From Candidatus Izemoplasmatales bacterium (GTDB lineage Bacteria; Bacillota_I; Bacilli_A; Izemoplasmatales; Hujiaoplasmataceae), in the NCBI GenBank assembly GCA_028691335.1, contig JAQUZK010000093.1:1-5940 (forward strand): DNA of 5,940 bases. The letters run 5' to 3'. Positions 1 through 5,940 of this stretch are shown piece after piece. The position numbers were made by a program, and so were the translations under genes. The stretch's first letter is position 1. Every line of letters starts with the position of its first letter. Below the pieces are notes generated by a model. The model saw nothing but the letters and a program-made list of their open reading frames with translations, did not search any database and had not been told where the DNA came from.

Positions 1-56
1 TTTTCATTTGAAATGTAGTAATGAACAGAGTTTCCTGAACCTAAAGCATACGTTCA
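1..56 (-). pseudogene. In-frame continuation of the URO-D-like gene past a TGA codon
   Basis: Reading on in the same frame after the TGA (54-56) gives T-Y-A-L-G-S-G-N-S-V-H-Y-Y-I-S-N-E and no further stop up to the window edge. This matches the C-terminal signature of URO-D-like proteins (typically G-x-Y-x-L-G-x-G-N-S-I, later Y-I-P-x-E-N). The TGA replaces a residue just before the conserved Tyr, where relatives often have Gly or another residue. A single substitution (GGA, CGA or TGG to TGA) would explain it, as would a TGA read as an amino acid or a base-call error. The missing tail probably continues tens of residues outside the window. The continuation itself is directly visible; its cause is undetermined. 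Confidence 0.75.
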
Positions 57-992
57 TCGATTTCTTGTTTTTTCTAGCATTTTTTTTGACCTTAGTTTTA
101 TACTTTCTGGTGTTGATCTAGCTAAAAAATCTACATCAATTCCTCCAAGAACAGCAATTTTATCTGATAGTTCATCATAAGCAACTTCGACTGGAGTTAT
201 ATTGTCTTCGTAGGAATGTCTTCCATCAACTTTTATATCATAAACAATATCCTCGATTATACTGTTATAATTGCCGCAAGAATGAAGTATTACGTATTTC
301 CCTTTGGAGTGAACTAAATCGGAAATTTCCTTATACCAAGGAAAAACATTTTCTCTTAATACATCTGGCGGTAACATAGTTTGTGTATTAAAACCCCAGT
401 CATCGTTACATAGAATAGCGCCAACTTCTGGATATTCTAAACATTTCGCAAAATAGTCTCTTATTCTTTTACCAACATTACTAAAGATTTTTTTTACAAG
501 TTCAGGTTCATCATACAACATCATGCAAATATTTTCATATCCAACTATACCTATCGTGTTTTCAAGTATGCCATCTAAACTAAAAGGAACAAACTTCACT
601 TTTGGTGAAAGATATTTACCGGCTTTAGTAATAATGGAAAAGTCACAATCATTTATATCTGGCCACTGATAGTTATAAAAACTATCCCAGTCTGTTATTG
701 TAGCACCACTATTCAAAGATTTGGTTTGTCCACTTTTTTCATCACTTTTTCTAGTAAAGGATAATCCTCTAATTATAATAGGTGCATGATCATATCCAGC
801 AGAATCAAAAGCTTTGATTGTTGAAACTACTCTATCAAATTCAGAATCAGTTTTATGTTCGTCCCCTATCAGCATCTTTTCCTTATCTTCTCCAATAATA
901 AAATCAAAAAAAACAGGTCGTTTTGGTTTTTTCTTTTGTAAAACCAACTCTAAATTCGCGAAATCTGGTTCCCATGTTTTTTTTCTAAGCAT
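54..992 (-). CDS. URO-D/MtaA-superfamily protein, interrupted by a TGA near its C-terminus
   Basis: This is a member of the uroporphyrinogen decarboxylase-like superfamily, which holds both heme-pathway decarboxylases and cobalamin-dependent methyltransferases (MtaA/CmuA type). It ends at residue 312 by TGA. Supporting features are the N-terminal lead (M-L-R-K-K-T-W-E-P-D, then P-K-R-P-V-F-F-D-F), C-N-D-D-W-G-F (195-201), the strand motif ending H-S-C-G (237-240), and I-A-V-L-G-G-I-D-V-D-F-L (279-290). H-x-C-G is the usual zinc-ligand-type motif of the methyltransferase branch, so a methyl-transfer role is more plausible than heme synthesis; this is an inference. The frame continues past the TGA with the family's conserved C-terminal signature, so the true protein is longer (see the separate entry). 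The start has AAAGGA at 1005-1010, 12 bases ahead, which is a little long. The gap to the lipoprotein stop is 29 bases. Its role in a maltodextrin operon is unknown. Confidence 0.85.
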   Translation of the reverse strand: MLRKKTWEPDFANLELVLQKKKPKRPVFFDFIIGEDKEKMLIGDEHKTDSEFDRVVSTIKAFDSAGYDHAPIIIRGLSFTRKSDEKSGQTKSLNSGATITDWDSFYNYQWPDINDCDFSIITKAGKYLSPKVKFVPFSLDGILENTIGIVGYENICMMLYDEPELVKKIFSNVGKRIRDYFAKCLEYPEVGAILCNDDWGFNTQTMLPPDVLRENVFPWYKEISDLVHSKGKYVILHSCGNYNSIIEDIVYDIKVDGRHSYEDNITPVEVAYDELSDKIAVLGGIDVDFLARSTPESIKLRSKKMLEKTRNR

Positions 993-1004
993 ATCTTTTA
1001 ATTG

Positions 1005-1010
1005 TCCTTT
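1005..1010 (-). promoter_or_regulatory. Ribosome binding site for the URO-D-like gene
   Basis: AAAGGA lies 12 bases before the ATG at 990-992. The spacing is somewhat long, so translation may be weaker than for the upstream genes. No better start is seen nearby, and the protein begins with family-like sequence. Confidence 0.55.
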
Positions 1011-1021
1011 TATTTTAGATT

Positions 1022-1040
1022 TTACTCAACTTTTGAGTAA
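1022..1040 (-). other. Small perfect hairpin at the 3' end of the lipoprotein gene
   Basis: TTACTCAA (1022-1029) and TTGAGTAA (1033-1040) form a perfect 8-base stem with a 3-base loop, and the stem includes the TAA stop codon. On the transcript it is followed by AUCUAAAAUAAAAGG, not a U-run, so it is not a convincing intrinsic terminator. It could slow 3' decay or limit read-through to the URO-D-like gene. The stem has only two G-C pairs, so stability is modest. Confidence 0.4.
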
Positions 1041-2605
1041 GTGGTTTCGTTTGTCGTACTATTATAAATAAAATGATAATTTCCTGTTTCTGTTATGTTA
1101 ACTATCGTAGAAGCTCCCATTGTTGCAGGTGAGCCATCAAACAAATATTGTTCTCCAGCATAATATCCCCAACCAACATCAGATTTTGTTAAAACAACGA
1201 TAAATCTGTATCCTTCATCTGCAGTATAATACCCACTAGTTGGAGATTCATAAATGTTCAAGCTCAAAGTTATTTCATATAAATCTGTTTCTCCAGAAAC
1301 TAAAGTCATAACAGCTGCCCCTTCTCCCTCGAGAATAAAGCACTCAGAGTCATCAGTAATTCTGGTAAATGTCCCATATAATGTTGGTCCTGATAACATT
1401 TCAAATGGTGCAACAGTTTTACCTGTAGGTGGTGTAATGGTTGTTACATTCGTTGTTTTATTATAGGTGAATGTTAATTCCATACTTTCAGAAATATTAA
1501 GATACGTTACTTTTCCCATACCACCAGAATCACCACTGAACAAATATTGTTCACTAGCGCCCCAACTTCCGACACCTTGCCAAAAATATAGTTGCAAAGA
1601 TGTAGCTAAAGATAACATGTACCCTTTATCTTGTCCAGCATATGCAGGCATAGTATAAGTTCCTATGTAGAGGTTTTCATCTTCTGAATCTTGAATAAGT
1701 TCAATTGCATCATTTGGGTCTAGTGACCACCCAGAAAAATCACCATAAATGACAGGATTGTCCAATTCTACAACCACGGTCGTGATATTTGTTTCACTAT
1801 TAAATGTAAACTGATAAGTAGTTTCTTCTGTAGGTTTTAGATGTGAAATAACGCCCATTGCTGCAGCAGATCCGTCAAATAAATATTGTTCTCCGGCACC
1901 CCATGATCCAGAACCAGCCCAAATATAATACTTTTCAGATAAACAAACTGCTAAAGAATATCCTTCTTCTGAAGTTCCTGTATATGCAGGAAGAGTGAAT
2001 TCTCCAACAAAGAGTTTTTCATCTGTTGTAGACTGCGTTAAAACTAATGCTCTTTCATCTGATAATGACCAATTTGAAAAATCACCATAAATCACTGGAT
2101 TAGATAATGTTCTCTCCATGGAACTGTCATATATAGTTCTAGTTTCACTGTCAAAAAGAACAGTCAAATCTTGATTATCATAAATCCAAATTGAGCCTAA
2201 CCCTCCACCTGTAGGTGAAGCTGGTACTGGCTGTAAAGCATAATTGTCTGTACCCCAACAATTTGTCCATGTTCCATCAGTAACTTTATAATAATGTCCA
2301 TCATAGGCATTATCTCTATTATCTGCTGTTAAAGATACTGTGATTTGGTACCATCCAGGGTTATTCTCTACTTCTTCCATTAAAAAATCATGTTCATTAG
2401 CAATGTACCCAGAAAAATTACCAGCTAAATAATAACTAATAGGCTGATCTGTGGTACTTGTACTACTGTTAGTTGTCGTAGTTGCATCAGGTGTGTTTGT
2501 TCCTTCAGTTGTGGAACTAGTGGTTTTACCATTACAAGCCGTGAGTCCTATAATCATTAATAAAGCAGTAAAAATAGTAATGGTTTTTCTCTTAAAATTC
2601 TTCAT
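1022..2605 (-). CDS. Multi-module surface lipoprotein, probable starch/alpha-glucan binder
   Basis: This is a 527-residue predicted lipoprotein with no visible catalytic domain. A basic N-terminus (K-N-F-K-R-K) and hydrophobic stretch lead to the lipobox L-T-A-C, with the lipidated cysteine at residue 24. A Ser/Thr-rich linker (about 27-54) follows, then about four tandem modules near 57-163, 169-281, 283-391 and 406-527. Modules 2 and 3 both open with N-P-V-I-Y-G-D-F-S-x-W-S-L; module 4 has G-P-T-L-Y-G-T-F. Modules 2-4 share a W/Y-x-A-x-E-Q-Y-L-F core followed by a G-rich turn. Module 1 is divergent (G-N-F-S-G-Y, then C-W-G-T-D-N-Y-A-L). The modules are rich in aromatic residues, and the G-D-F-x-x-W opening recalls beta-sandwich starch-binding domains (X25/CBM-like, or SusE/SusF in concept). 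The specific family is not certain. The downstream ATG at 2603-2605 is preferred to the one at 2609-2611 because the Shine-Dalgarno is only one base from the latter. Its place after a GH13 gene and permeases supports glucan capture at the surface. It is not a solute-binding-protein fold by appearance. Confidence 0.85.
   Translation of the reverse strand: MKNFKRKTITIFTALLMIIGLTACNGKTTSSTTEGTNTPDATTTTNSSTSTTDQPISYYLAGNFSGYIANEHDFLMEEVENNPGWYQITVSLTADNRDNAYDGHYYKVTDGTWTNCWGTDNYALQPVPASPTGGGLGSIWIYDNQDLTVLFDSETRTIYDSSMERTLSNPVIYGDFSNWSLSDERALVLTQSTTDEKLFVGEFTLPAYTGTSEEGYSLAVCLSEKYYIWAGSGSWGAGEQYLFDGSAAAMGVISHLKPTEETTYQFTFNSETNITTVVVELDNPVIYGDFSGWSLDPNDAIELIQDSEDENLYIGTYTMPAYAGQDKGYMLSLATSLQLYFWQGVGSWGASEQYLFSGDSGGMGKVTYLNISESMELTFTYNKTTNVTTITPPTGKTVAPFEMLSGPTLYGTFTRITDDSECFILEGEGAAVMTLVSGETDLYEITLSLNIYESPTSGYYTADEGYRFIVVLTKSDVGWGYYAGEQYLFDGSPATMGASTIVNITETGNYHFIYNSTTNETTYSKVE
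1025..2101 (-). repeat. Tandem protein modules 2-4 within the lipoprotein gene
   Basis: Three consecutive modules of about 110-120 codons show clear internal homology. The repeated elements are the opening Y-G-D-F-S/Y-G-T-F motif and a later E-Q-Y-L-F core. DNA identity survives in short patches. A 17-base stretch (gaaaaatcaccataaat on the plus strand) is identical at 1734-1750 and 2076-2092, and aaatattgttc occurs at 1143-1153, 1542-1552 and 1881-1891, once per module. Modules 2 and 3 are closest; module 4 has extra residues before its core. This points to duplication of an ancestral domain with partial divergence. Confidence 0.8.
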
Positions 2606-2612
2606 TCTCATT

Positions 2613-2619
2613 CTCCTTT
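2613..2619 (-). promoter_or_regulatory. Ribosome binding site that sets the lipoprotein start
   Basis: AAAGGAG lies here on the minus strand. It is 1 base from the ATG at 2609-2611 but 7 bases from the ATG at 2603-2605. The second spacing is the normal one, so the second ATG is the likely start and the first two codons of the longest frame (M-R) are probably not translated. Confidence 0.8.
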
Positions 2620-2625
2620 ATATTT

Positions 2626-2638
2626 CCAACTATGTTGG
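2626..2638 (-). other. Short inverted repeat between the GH13 and lipoprotein genes
   Basis: CCAAC (2626-2630) and GTTGG (2634-2638) form a 5-base stem with a 3-base loop. It lies directly after the GH13 TAA and before the AAAGGAG of the lipoprotein. It has no U-run. It could be a processing or stability element, but a stem this short may be chance. Confidence 0.3.
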
Positions 2639-4321
2639 TTATTCACTGATAAATACTCTTATTGATTTTGGCTTAACAACATTACTTTTTACTCCAGAAA
2701 ATATATCTCTTAAGTTTGGAGTAGATTCAATAACATCACTATCACTCAAATTTAAAATAACCATAATTCGACTGTTTTTATAGTCTCTAAAGAACTTAAT
2801 AACTCTTGATTGTGATTCGATAAAACTAGTTTTTCCTTTTTTCAAACATTCATTATTAGCTCTTAAAACCGCAAATCTTTTAGTTTCAATAATCTCTTGC
2901 GTTTGTATATAATCCCATTTCATTGCTCTTCTATTGTCGGGATCATCATTACCTTCCATACCAATTTCATCACCATAGTAAATTAAAGGAATACCTTCAA
3001 GCATTAGCATCAGTCTCAAAGTAAGATGATTAGTTAAATCACTGTTTAACTTTGTTCTCAACCGAATGGTATCATGGCTTCCAAGCAAACTTATTAAGTA
3101 AGTATAATGGGGAGTTAAATATCGGCTTTTATTTTCATTATATCTTTTAATAAAATCCTTAGATTCTTGATCTCCAGTCATAAAATCAATAATATTTTGT
3201 CTTAATTTGTAATTGGTTGTAGTATGCATTTCCACATTTCCTAGCCATTTAGTTGCGTGATTCCAAATTTCTCCTATAATAATAAATTCGGGATTAAATG
3301 CAGTCAACCTTTGATATAAAATTTTCCAAAAAATATGGGCAACTTCATCCGATACATCTAAACGATAACCATCAATTTTCAATTCTTTTGCCCAATATAG
3401 AGCTTGTGTAACCAAATATTCAATTACTTCAGGATTTGCAGTGTTGAACTTTGGCATAGATGGTACTTGATTAGCAAAATTATCATAATTACCTTTTGCA
3501 ATTGAAATAGGATAGTTTTCAACCTTGAACCAATTTTTGTAAATAGAATTTTTTTGATATTTCAATAAATCTTGAAAAAATGGATGTAAAGATGAACAAT
3601 GATTATATACAACATCAAGAATTATTTTCATACCTTTTTCATGAGCTTTATTTACTAAATCAATCAAATCATCCTTACTCCCATATATGGATTCTATTTG
3701 ATAGTAATCAACAATATCATATTTATGATAATTTGGAGACTTAAATATTGGTGATAGATAAATCATTTTAACTCCATAACTAGACAAATAATCTAGTTTA
3801 TTAATAACTCCTTTGAAATCACCACCATAATATGTGTTACGACTCGGTAAAGAATCCCAAGATTGTACATCTATCGGATTGTTTGTATAATCTCCATCAT
3901 AGAAACGATCGATAAGTATTTGATAAATTATTTCTCCTTCTGCCCATTTTGGTAAATTTATAATATCATCATCATTAATTTGAGGATAGTAAAAATAGTT
4001 ATCTTGTTTAGGGTTGTTTAAAAATCCATCAGAGGTATAATAATAAGTTTTGTTATTATAATCAATCAAAGAAAAAAAGTATTTAAAATGCTTTTCTTTT
4101 ATAGTTATACTAGTTTCATATATGGCATAATCTTCATTAACCAATAATATATCCATTGTTTTATGGTAAATATCTTCTGTATGGTCGTAAAGATTTTTGT
4201 AGTTTACAATTATTTCTTTAAAATCATTTATATTTGTTCTAACTCTTATTGTTAAACTGTCTCTTGTTTGTGAATAACAATATAGGCCATGAACTTGATG
4301 AAAAACAGATGACTTTTCCAT
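2639..4321 (-). CDS. Cytoplasmic neopullulanase / cyclomaltodextrinase-type GH13 glycoside hydrolase
   Basis: This 560-residue enzyme is expected to hydrolyse alpha-1,4 (and perhaps alpha-1,6) links in maltodextrins, cyclodextrins or pullulan fragments after import. Residues 1 to about 125 look like the CBM34-type N-terminal domain of this group. The catalytic barrel follows (about 128-480), then a short beta domain. GH13 motifs are present in order: D-V-V-Y-N-H (236-241), M-P-K-F-N (289-293, the region-V hallmark of the neopullulanase subfamily, normally MPKLN), G-Y-R-L-D-V (nucleophile D322), G-E-I-W (acid/base E351) and L-L-G-S-H-D-T (D417). All three catalytic acids are intact. No signal peptide is visible, so it should act in the cytoplasm. 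An in-frame ATG further upstream would give 38 extra residues overlapping malG and unlike the family. The start used here has AAAGGAG at 4328-4334, 6 bases away. At 560 residues it is slightly short of the usual 580-590. Cyclomaltodextrinase, neopullulanase and maltogenic amylase cannot be told apart from sequence alone. Confidence 0.94.
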   Translation of the reverse strand: MEKSSVFHQVHGLYCYSQTRDSLTIRVRTNINDFKEIIVNYKNLYDHTEDIYHKTMDILLVNEDYAIYETSITIKEKHFKYFFSLIDYNNKTYYYTSDGFLNNPKQDNYFYYPQINDDDIINLPKWAEGEIIYQILIDRFYDGDYTNNPIDVQSWDSLPSRNTYYGGDFKGVINKLDYLSSYGVKMIYLSPIFKSPNYHKYDIVDYYQIESIYGSKDDLIDLVNKAHEKGMKIILDVVYNHCSSLHPFFQDLLKYQKNSIYKNWFKVENYPISIAKGNYDNFANQVPSMPKFNTANPEVIEYLVTQALYWAKELKIDGYRLDVSDEVAHIFWKILYQRLTAFNPEFIIIGEIWNHATKWLGNVEMHTTTNYKLRQNIIDFMTGDQESKDFIKRYNENKSRYLTPHYTYLISLLGSHDTIRLRTKLNSDLTNHLTLRLMLMLEGIPLIYYGDEIGMEGNDDPDNRRAMKWDYIQTQEIIETKRFAVLRANNECLKKGKTSFIESQSRVIKFFRDYKNSRIMVILNLSDSDVIESTPNLRDIFSGVKSNVVKPKSIRVFISE

Positions 4322-4327
4322 TACTTT

Positions 4328-4334
4328 CTCCTTT
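4328..4334 (-). promoter_or_regulatory. Ribosome binding site for the GH13 gene
   Basis: AAAGGAG lies 6 bases before the ATG at 4319-4321 and overlaps the TAA stop of the MalG-like gene (4333-4335). This fixes the GH13 start and suggests coupling to translation of the permease. Confidence 0.85.
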
Positions 4335-5166
4335 ACATTTTGACTGAACCTTCTGTGATACCACCAATAAAATATTTTTGTAATGAGTAAAATAAAACAA
4401 TCATCGGCACTGAACCTAAAATAGCAGCTGCACAATACATACTCCAGTTTGTACCGTATTGTCCACTAATCATTGATTGCAAGCCCACAGAAAGTGGCAT
4501 TGTTTCTAAGCCTTGTGTCATAACAGTTGAAGCGATGACATATTCATTATATGCAATGACAAAACTCTGGATAGCTACCACAGCTAGCATTGGTTTAGCT
4601 AATGGTAATATAACTTTTGTAAGAGTTTGGAATCTTGAAGCACCATCAACCATCGCCGCTTCATCAATTTCGTAAGGGATAGTATCAAAGAATCCTTTTG
4701 CCAATAATACTAATCCAGCTGATGAAAGAGTTGAATTTATTATAATAAGTCCTTTAATATCGTTAAGAATACCTAAAGTTACAAAAATTCTAAATATTGA
4801 TACCATTGATAAAGTTAATGGGAAAATTTGAATTAACATCACAAATTTAAATAGTTTTTCTTTACCATAAAATCGCATTCTTGAGAACACATAGACAGTA
4901 ATACTAACAAAAATTACAGATATCATCATTGTAGTTAAACCAATCACTATTGAATTAAAAATCCAATTGAGAAAAGCTGTCTCAGTGAAGAGTCTTTGAA
5001 AGTTTAGTAAAGTGAGTTCCTTTGGTATTGTGGCGCTTGTCCCTATTATATTTTTGCCAAATGCAATCATAATAATATAAGCAAAAGGAGTTATAGTTAT
5101 GATTGCTAATGTAAGCAAAAATATATTTGATACAACTTTACTTATGTTAAGCTTATTACCTTTCAT
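4333..5166 (-). CDS. MalG-type sugar ABC transporter permease
   Basis: This 277-residue inner-membrane permease is the usual length for MalG/CUT1 subunits and is the partner of the upstream MalF-like protein. About six hydrophobic segments are seen (near residues 12-35, 70-94, 105-131, 138-158, 192-212, 244-262). The EAA loop is at about 162-191 (I-P-Y-E-I-D-E-A-A-M-V-D-G-A, ending L-P-L-A-K-P), with the conserved E-A-A at 169-171. The C-terminus I-G-G-I-T-E-G-S-V-K matches the usual MalG ending (G-L-T-x-G-A-V-K-G). The ATG overlaps the upstream TAA by one base (TAATG), and AGGTGAT at 5176-5182 lies about 10 bases ahead, so the start is well supported and the pair is probably translationally coupled. 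The stop is TAA, 11 bases before the GH13 start. Family assignment is firm; the transported sugar is inferred from context. Confidence 0.95.
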   Translation of the reverse strand: MKGNKLNISKVVSNIFLLTLAIITITPFAYIIMIAFGKNIIGTSATIPKELTLLNFQRLFTETAFLNWIFNSIVIGLTTMMISVIFVSITVYVFSRMRFYGKEKLFKFVMLIQIFPLTLSMVSIFRIFVTLGILNDIKGLIIINSTLSSAGLVLLAKGFFDTIPYEIDEAAMVDGASRFQTLTKVILPLAKPMLAVVAIQSFVIAYNEYVIASTVMTQGLETMPLSVGLQSMISGQYGTNWSMYCAAAILGSVPMIVLFYSLQKYFIGGITEGSVKM

Positions 5167-5940
5167 TAGTTATCCATCACCTTTCTAGAAATTCGCATTG
5201 AAGCAATCGCAAATAAGGCTATGAAAATGAAAATAATAACTGAATAAGTAGCTGCAACTGCATATCTTCCGGTATTAAAAGCTGTGTTGAAAACATATGT
5301 AATCAATAAATCTGTAGCTCCCGGTTCACCAAGTTTGTCTGCAGCAGGCCCTCCAGCGGTTAATATATATACTCCAAACTGGTTGAACTGCATGATAAAA
5401 GACATAATTAAAGTCGGCACCATTGCCTTAAAGACAAGAGGTAAAGTAATACAAAAAAACAAGTAAAAAGAATTCGCTCCATCAACTTTTGCTGCATCGT
5501 AATAATCTTTTGGAATAGATTGAATTAATCCGCTAGCTACCACCATAAAATAAGGAAAAGAAAACCATGTCATAACCATAATTGTTGAAAACTTTGCTAC
5601 CCAAGGGTTTGAAAGCCAAGGCACTCTATTAATCCCTATGAAAGATAAAATTTGATTAACTAATCCTCCTTCAGTTTCTAATAATCCTTGCCACATTAAA
5701 AGTGTGATGACAGTAGGAATTACCCATGGAAGTATGAAAATTATTCTATAGAGTTTCGCTATACTCACCTTATTTTTTTGTAACAATGTAGCAATAAAAA
5801 CACCTAGAATAAATGATACTACCACAACAGAAATCGCAAAACTAAATGTCCAAATTGTCATTGATACTAATCCTTCAAATCCTGATAAAAAAATATCTCT
5901 ATAGTTGGAAAAACCTATTAAGCCATAATCACGTAAGTTA
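5166..5940 (-). CDS. MalF-type sugar ABC transporter permease, N-terminus cut by window edge
   Basis: This is an inner-membrane subunit of a carbohydrate ABC importer (CUT1 family, MalF/UgpA-like) that forms the translocation pore with the next gene's product. The frame is open to the window edge; 257 residues are visible. An ATG at 5859-5861 exists, but the 26 codons before it read as permease sequence (G-L-I-G-F-S-N-Y-R-D-I-F), the usual MalF lead-in to the transmembrane core, so that ATG is internal. About five hydrophobic segments are visible, near visible residues 30-52, 64-83, 117-137, 170-185 and 228-246. The cytoplasmic EAA loop, which docks on the ATPase, is I-P-K-D-Y-Y-D-A-A-K-V-D-G-A (about 142-155). 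The stretch Y-I-L-T-A-G-G-P, followed by T-D-L-L-I-T-Y-V-F, is typical of MalF homologues. The stop is TAA, sharing one base with the downstream permease start. Exact substrate cannot be read from the permease; maltodextrin is inferred from the GH13 neighbour. Confidence 0.93.
   Translation of the reverse strand, partial: NLRDYGLIGFSNYRDIFLSGFEGLVSMTIWTFSFAISVVVVSFILGVFIATLLQKNKVSIAKLYRIIFILPWVIPTVITLLMWQGLLETEGGLVNQILSFIGINRVPWLSNPWVAKFSTIMVMTWFSFPYFMVVASGLIQSIPKDYYDAAKVDGANSFYLFFCITLPLVFKAMVPTLIMSFIMQFNQFGVYILTAGGPAADKLGEPGATDLLITYVFNTAFNTGRYAVAATYSVIIFIFIALFAIASMRISRKVMDN
5176..5182 (-). promoter_or_regulatory. Ribosome binding site for the MalG-like gene
   Basis: AGGTGAT, within a longer AAAGGTGAT, lies about 10 bases before the ATG at 5164-5166 and inside the end of the MalF-like gene. 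It is a good match to the 16S anti-Shine-Dalgarno sequence. Confidence 0.75.

Noticed and set aside
54..56. Whole-genome use of TGA for tryptophan (genetic code 4)
   Set aside because: No TGA occurs in frame in the other four genes, and about 32 of 32 Trp codons are TGG. AT-rich code-4 organisms usually favour TGA. Not fully excluded, because none of the other genes uses TGA as a stop.
54..56. Selenocysteine at the TGA
   Set aside because: URO-D-like proteins are not known selenoproteins at this site. Only 53 bases downstream are visible, and I see no convincing stem-loop of the SECIS type in them.
1022..1040. Intrinsic terminator ending the operon after the lipoprotein
   Set aside because: The stem is AT-rich and the transcript after it is A-rich rather than U-rich, so it does not meet the usual terminator pattern.
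814..2783. Plus-strand open frames (814-1071, 1254-1466, 1467-1658, 2451-2783) as genes
   Set aside because: Each lies opposite a well-supported minus-strand gene and gives low-complexity or hydrophobic translations with no family features. They are antisense shadows.
4322..4435. Longer N-terminus for the GH13 enzyme starting at 4435
   Set aside because: The extra 38 residues come from overlap with the MalG-like gene in another frame. The ATG at 4321 has an ideal AAAGGAG and begins the family-like N-domain.
5284..5466. Plus-strand open frame of 60 residues inside the MalF-like gene
   Set aside because: It lies wholly opposite conserved permease sequence, including the T-A-G-G-P motif region, and shows no domain of its own.
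1..5940. CRISPR array, tRNA/rRNA genes, insertion sequence or prophage parts
   Set aside because: The window is almost wholly filled by five genes. No regularly spaced repeats, structural RNA signatures or transposase-like sequence are seen.

Overview
The window holds five genes, all read on the minus strand and tightly packed, so they look like one transcription unit running from position 5940 towards position 1. Base composition is AT-rich (roughly one third G+C by eye). Shine-Dalgarno sites are strong and of the AAAGGAG type, and one gene is a lipoprotein with a classical lipobox. This fits a low-G+C Firmicute or a relative near the base of the Mollicutes (Erysipelotrichia, Acholeplasma or Izemoplasma-like). 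That placement is an inference from composition and gene style, not from a marker gene.

Layout in transcription order: (1) 5166-5940, a MalF-type sugar ABC permease whose N-terminus lies beyond the window; (2) 4333-5166, its MalG-type partner, overlapping it by one base; (3) 2639-4321, a cytoplasmic GH13 enzyme of the neopullulanase/cyclomaltodextrinase type; (4) 1022-2605, a secreted lipoprotein with a Ser/Thr linker and about four tandem beta-type modules, probably an alpha-glucan binder; (5) 54-992, a uroporphyrinogen-decarboxylase-superfamily (URO-D/MtaA-like) protein. No gap between genes exceeds 35 bases, so there are no intergenic regions to describe beyond two small hairpins and the ribosome binding sites.

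The first four genes make a coherent maltodextrin system. The lipoprotein would hold starch-like polymer at the cell surface, the two permeases would import oligosaccharides, and the GH13 enzyme would cut them inside the cell. The solute-binding protein is not in view and is probably upstream. No ATPase is in view either; in Firmicutes it is often encoded elsewhere and shared. The URO-D-like gene is the functional outlier.

The most notable observation is at the low-coordinate edge. The URO-D-like frame is stopped by a TGA at 54-56, yet the same frame runs on without a stop to the window edge and encodes the family's conserved C-terminal signature (Y-A-L-G-S-G-N-S-V, then I-S-N-E). This is a nonsense mutation or base error in a near-intact gene, or a TGA read as an amino acid. 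All 32 or so tryptophans in the five genes use TGG, which argues against wholesale reassignment of TGA. The four other genes all stop with TAA, so nothing here proves that TGA is a stop.
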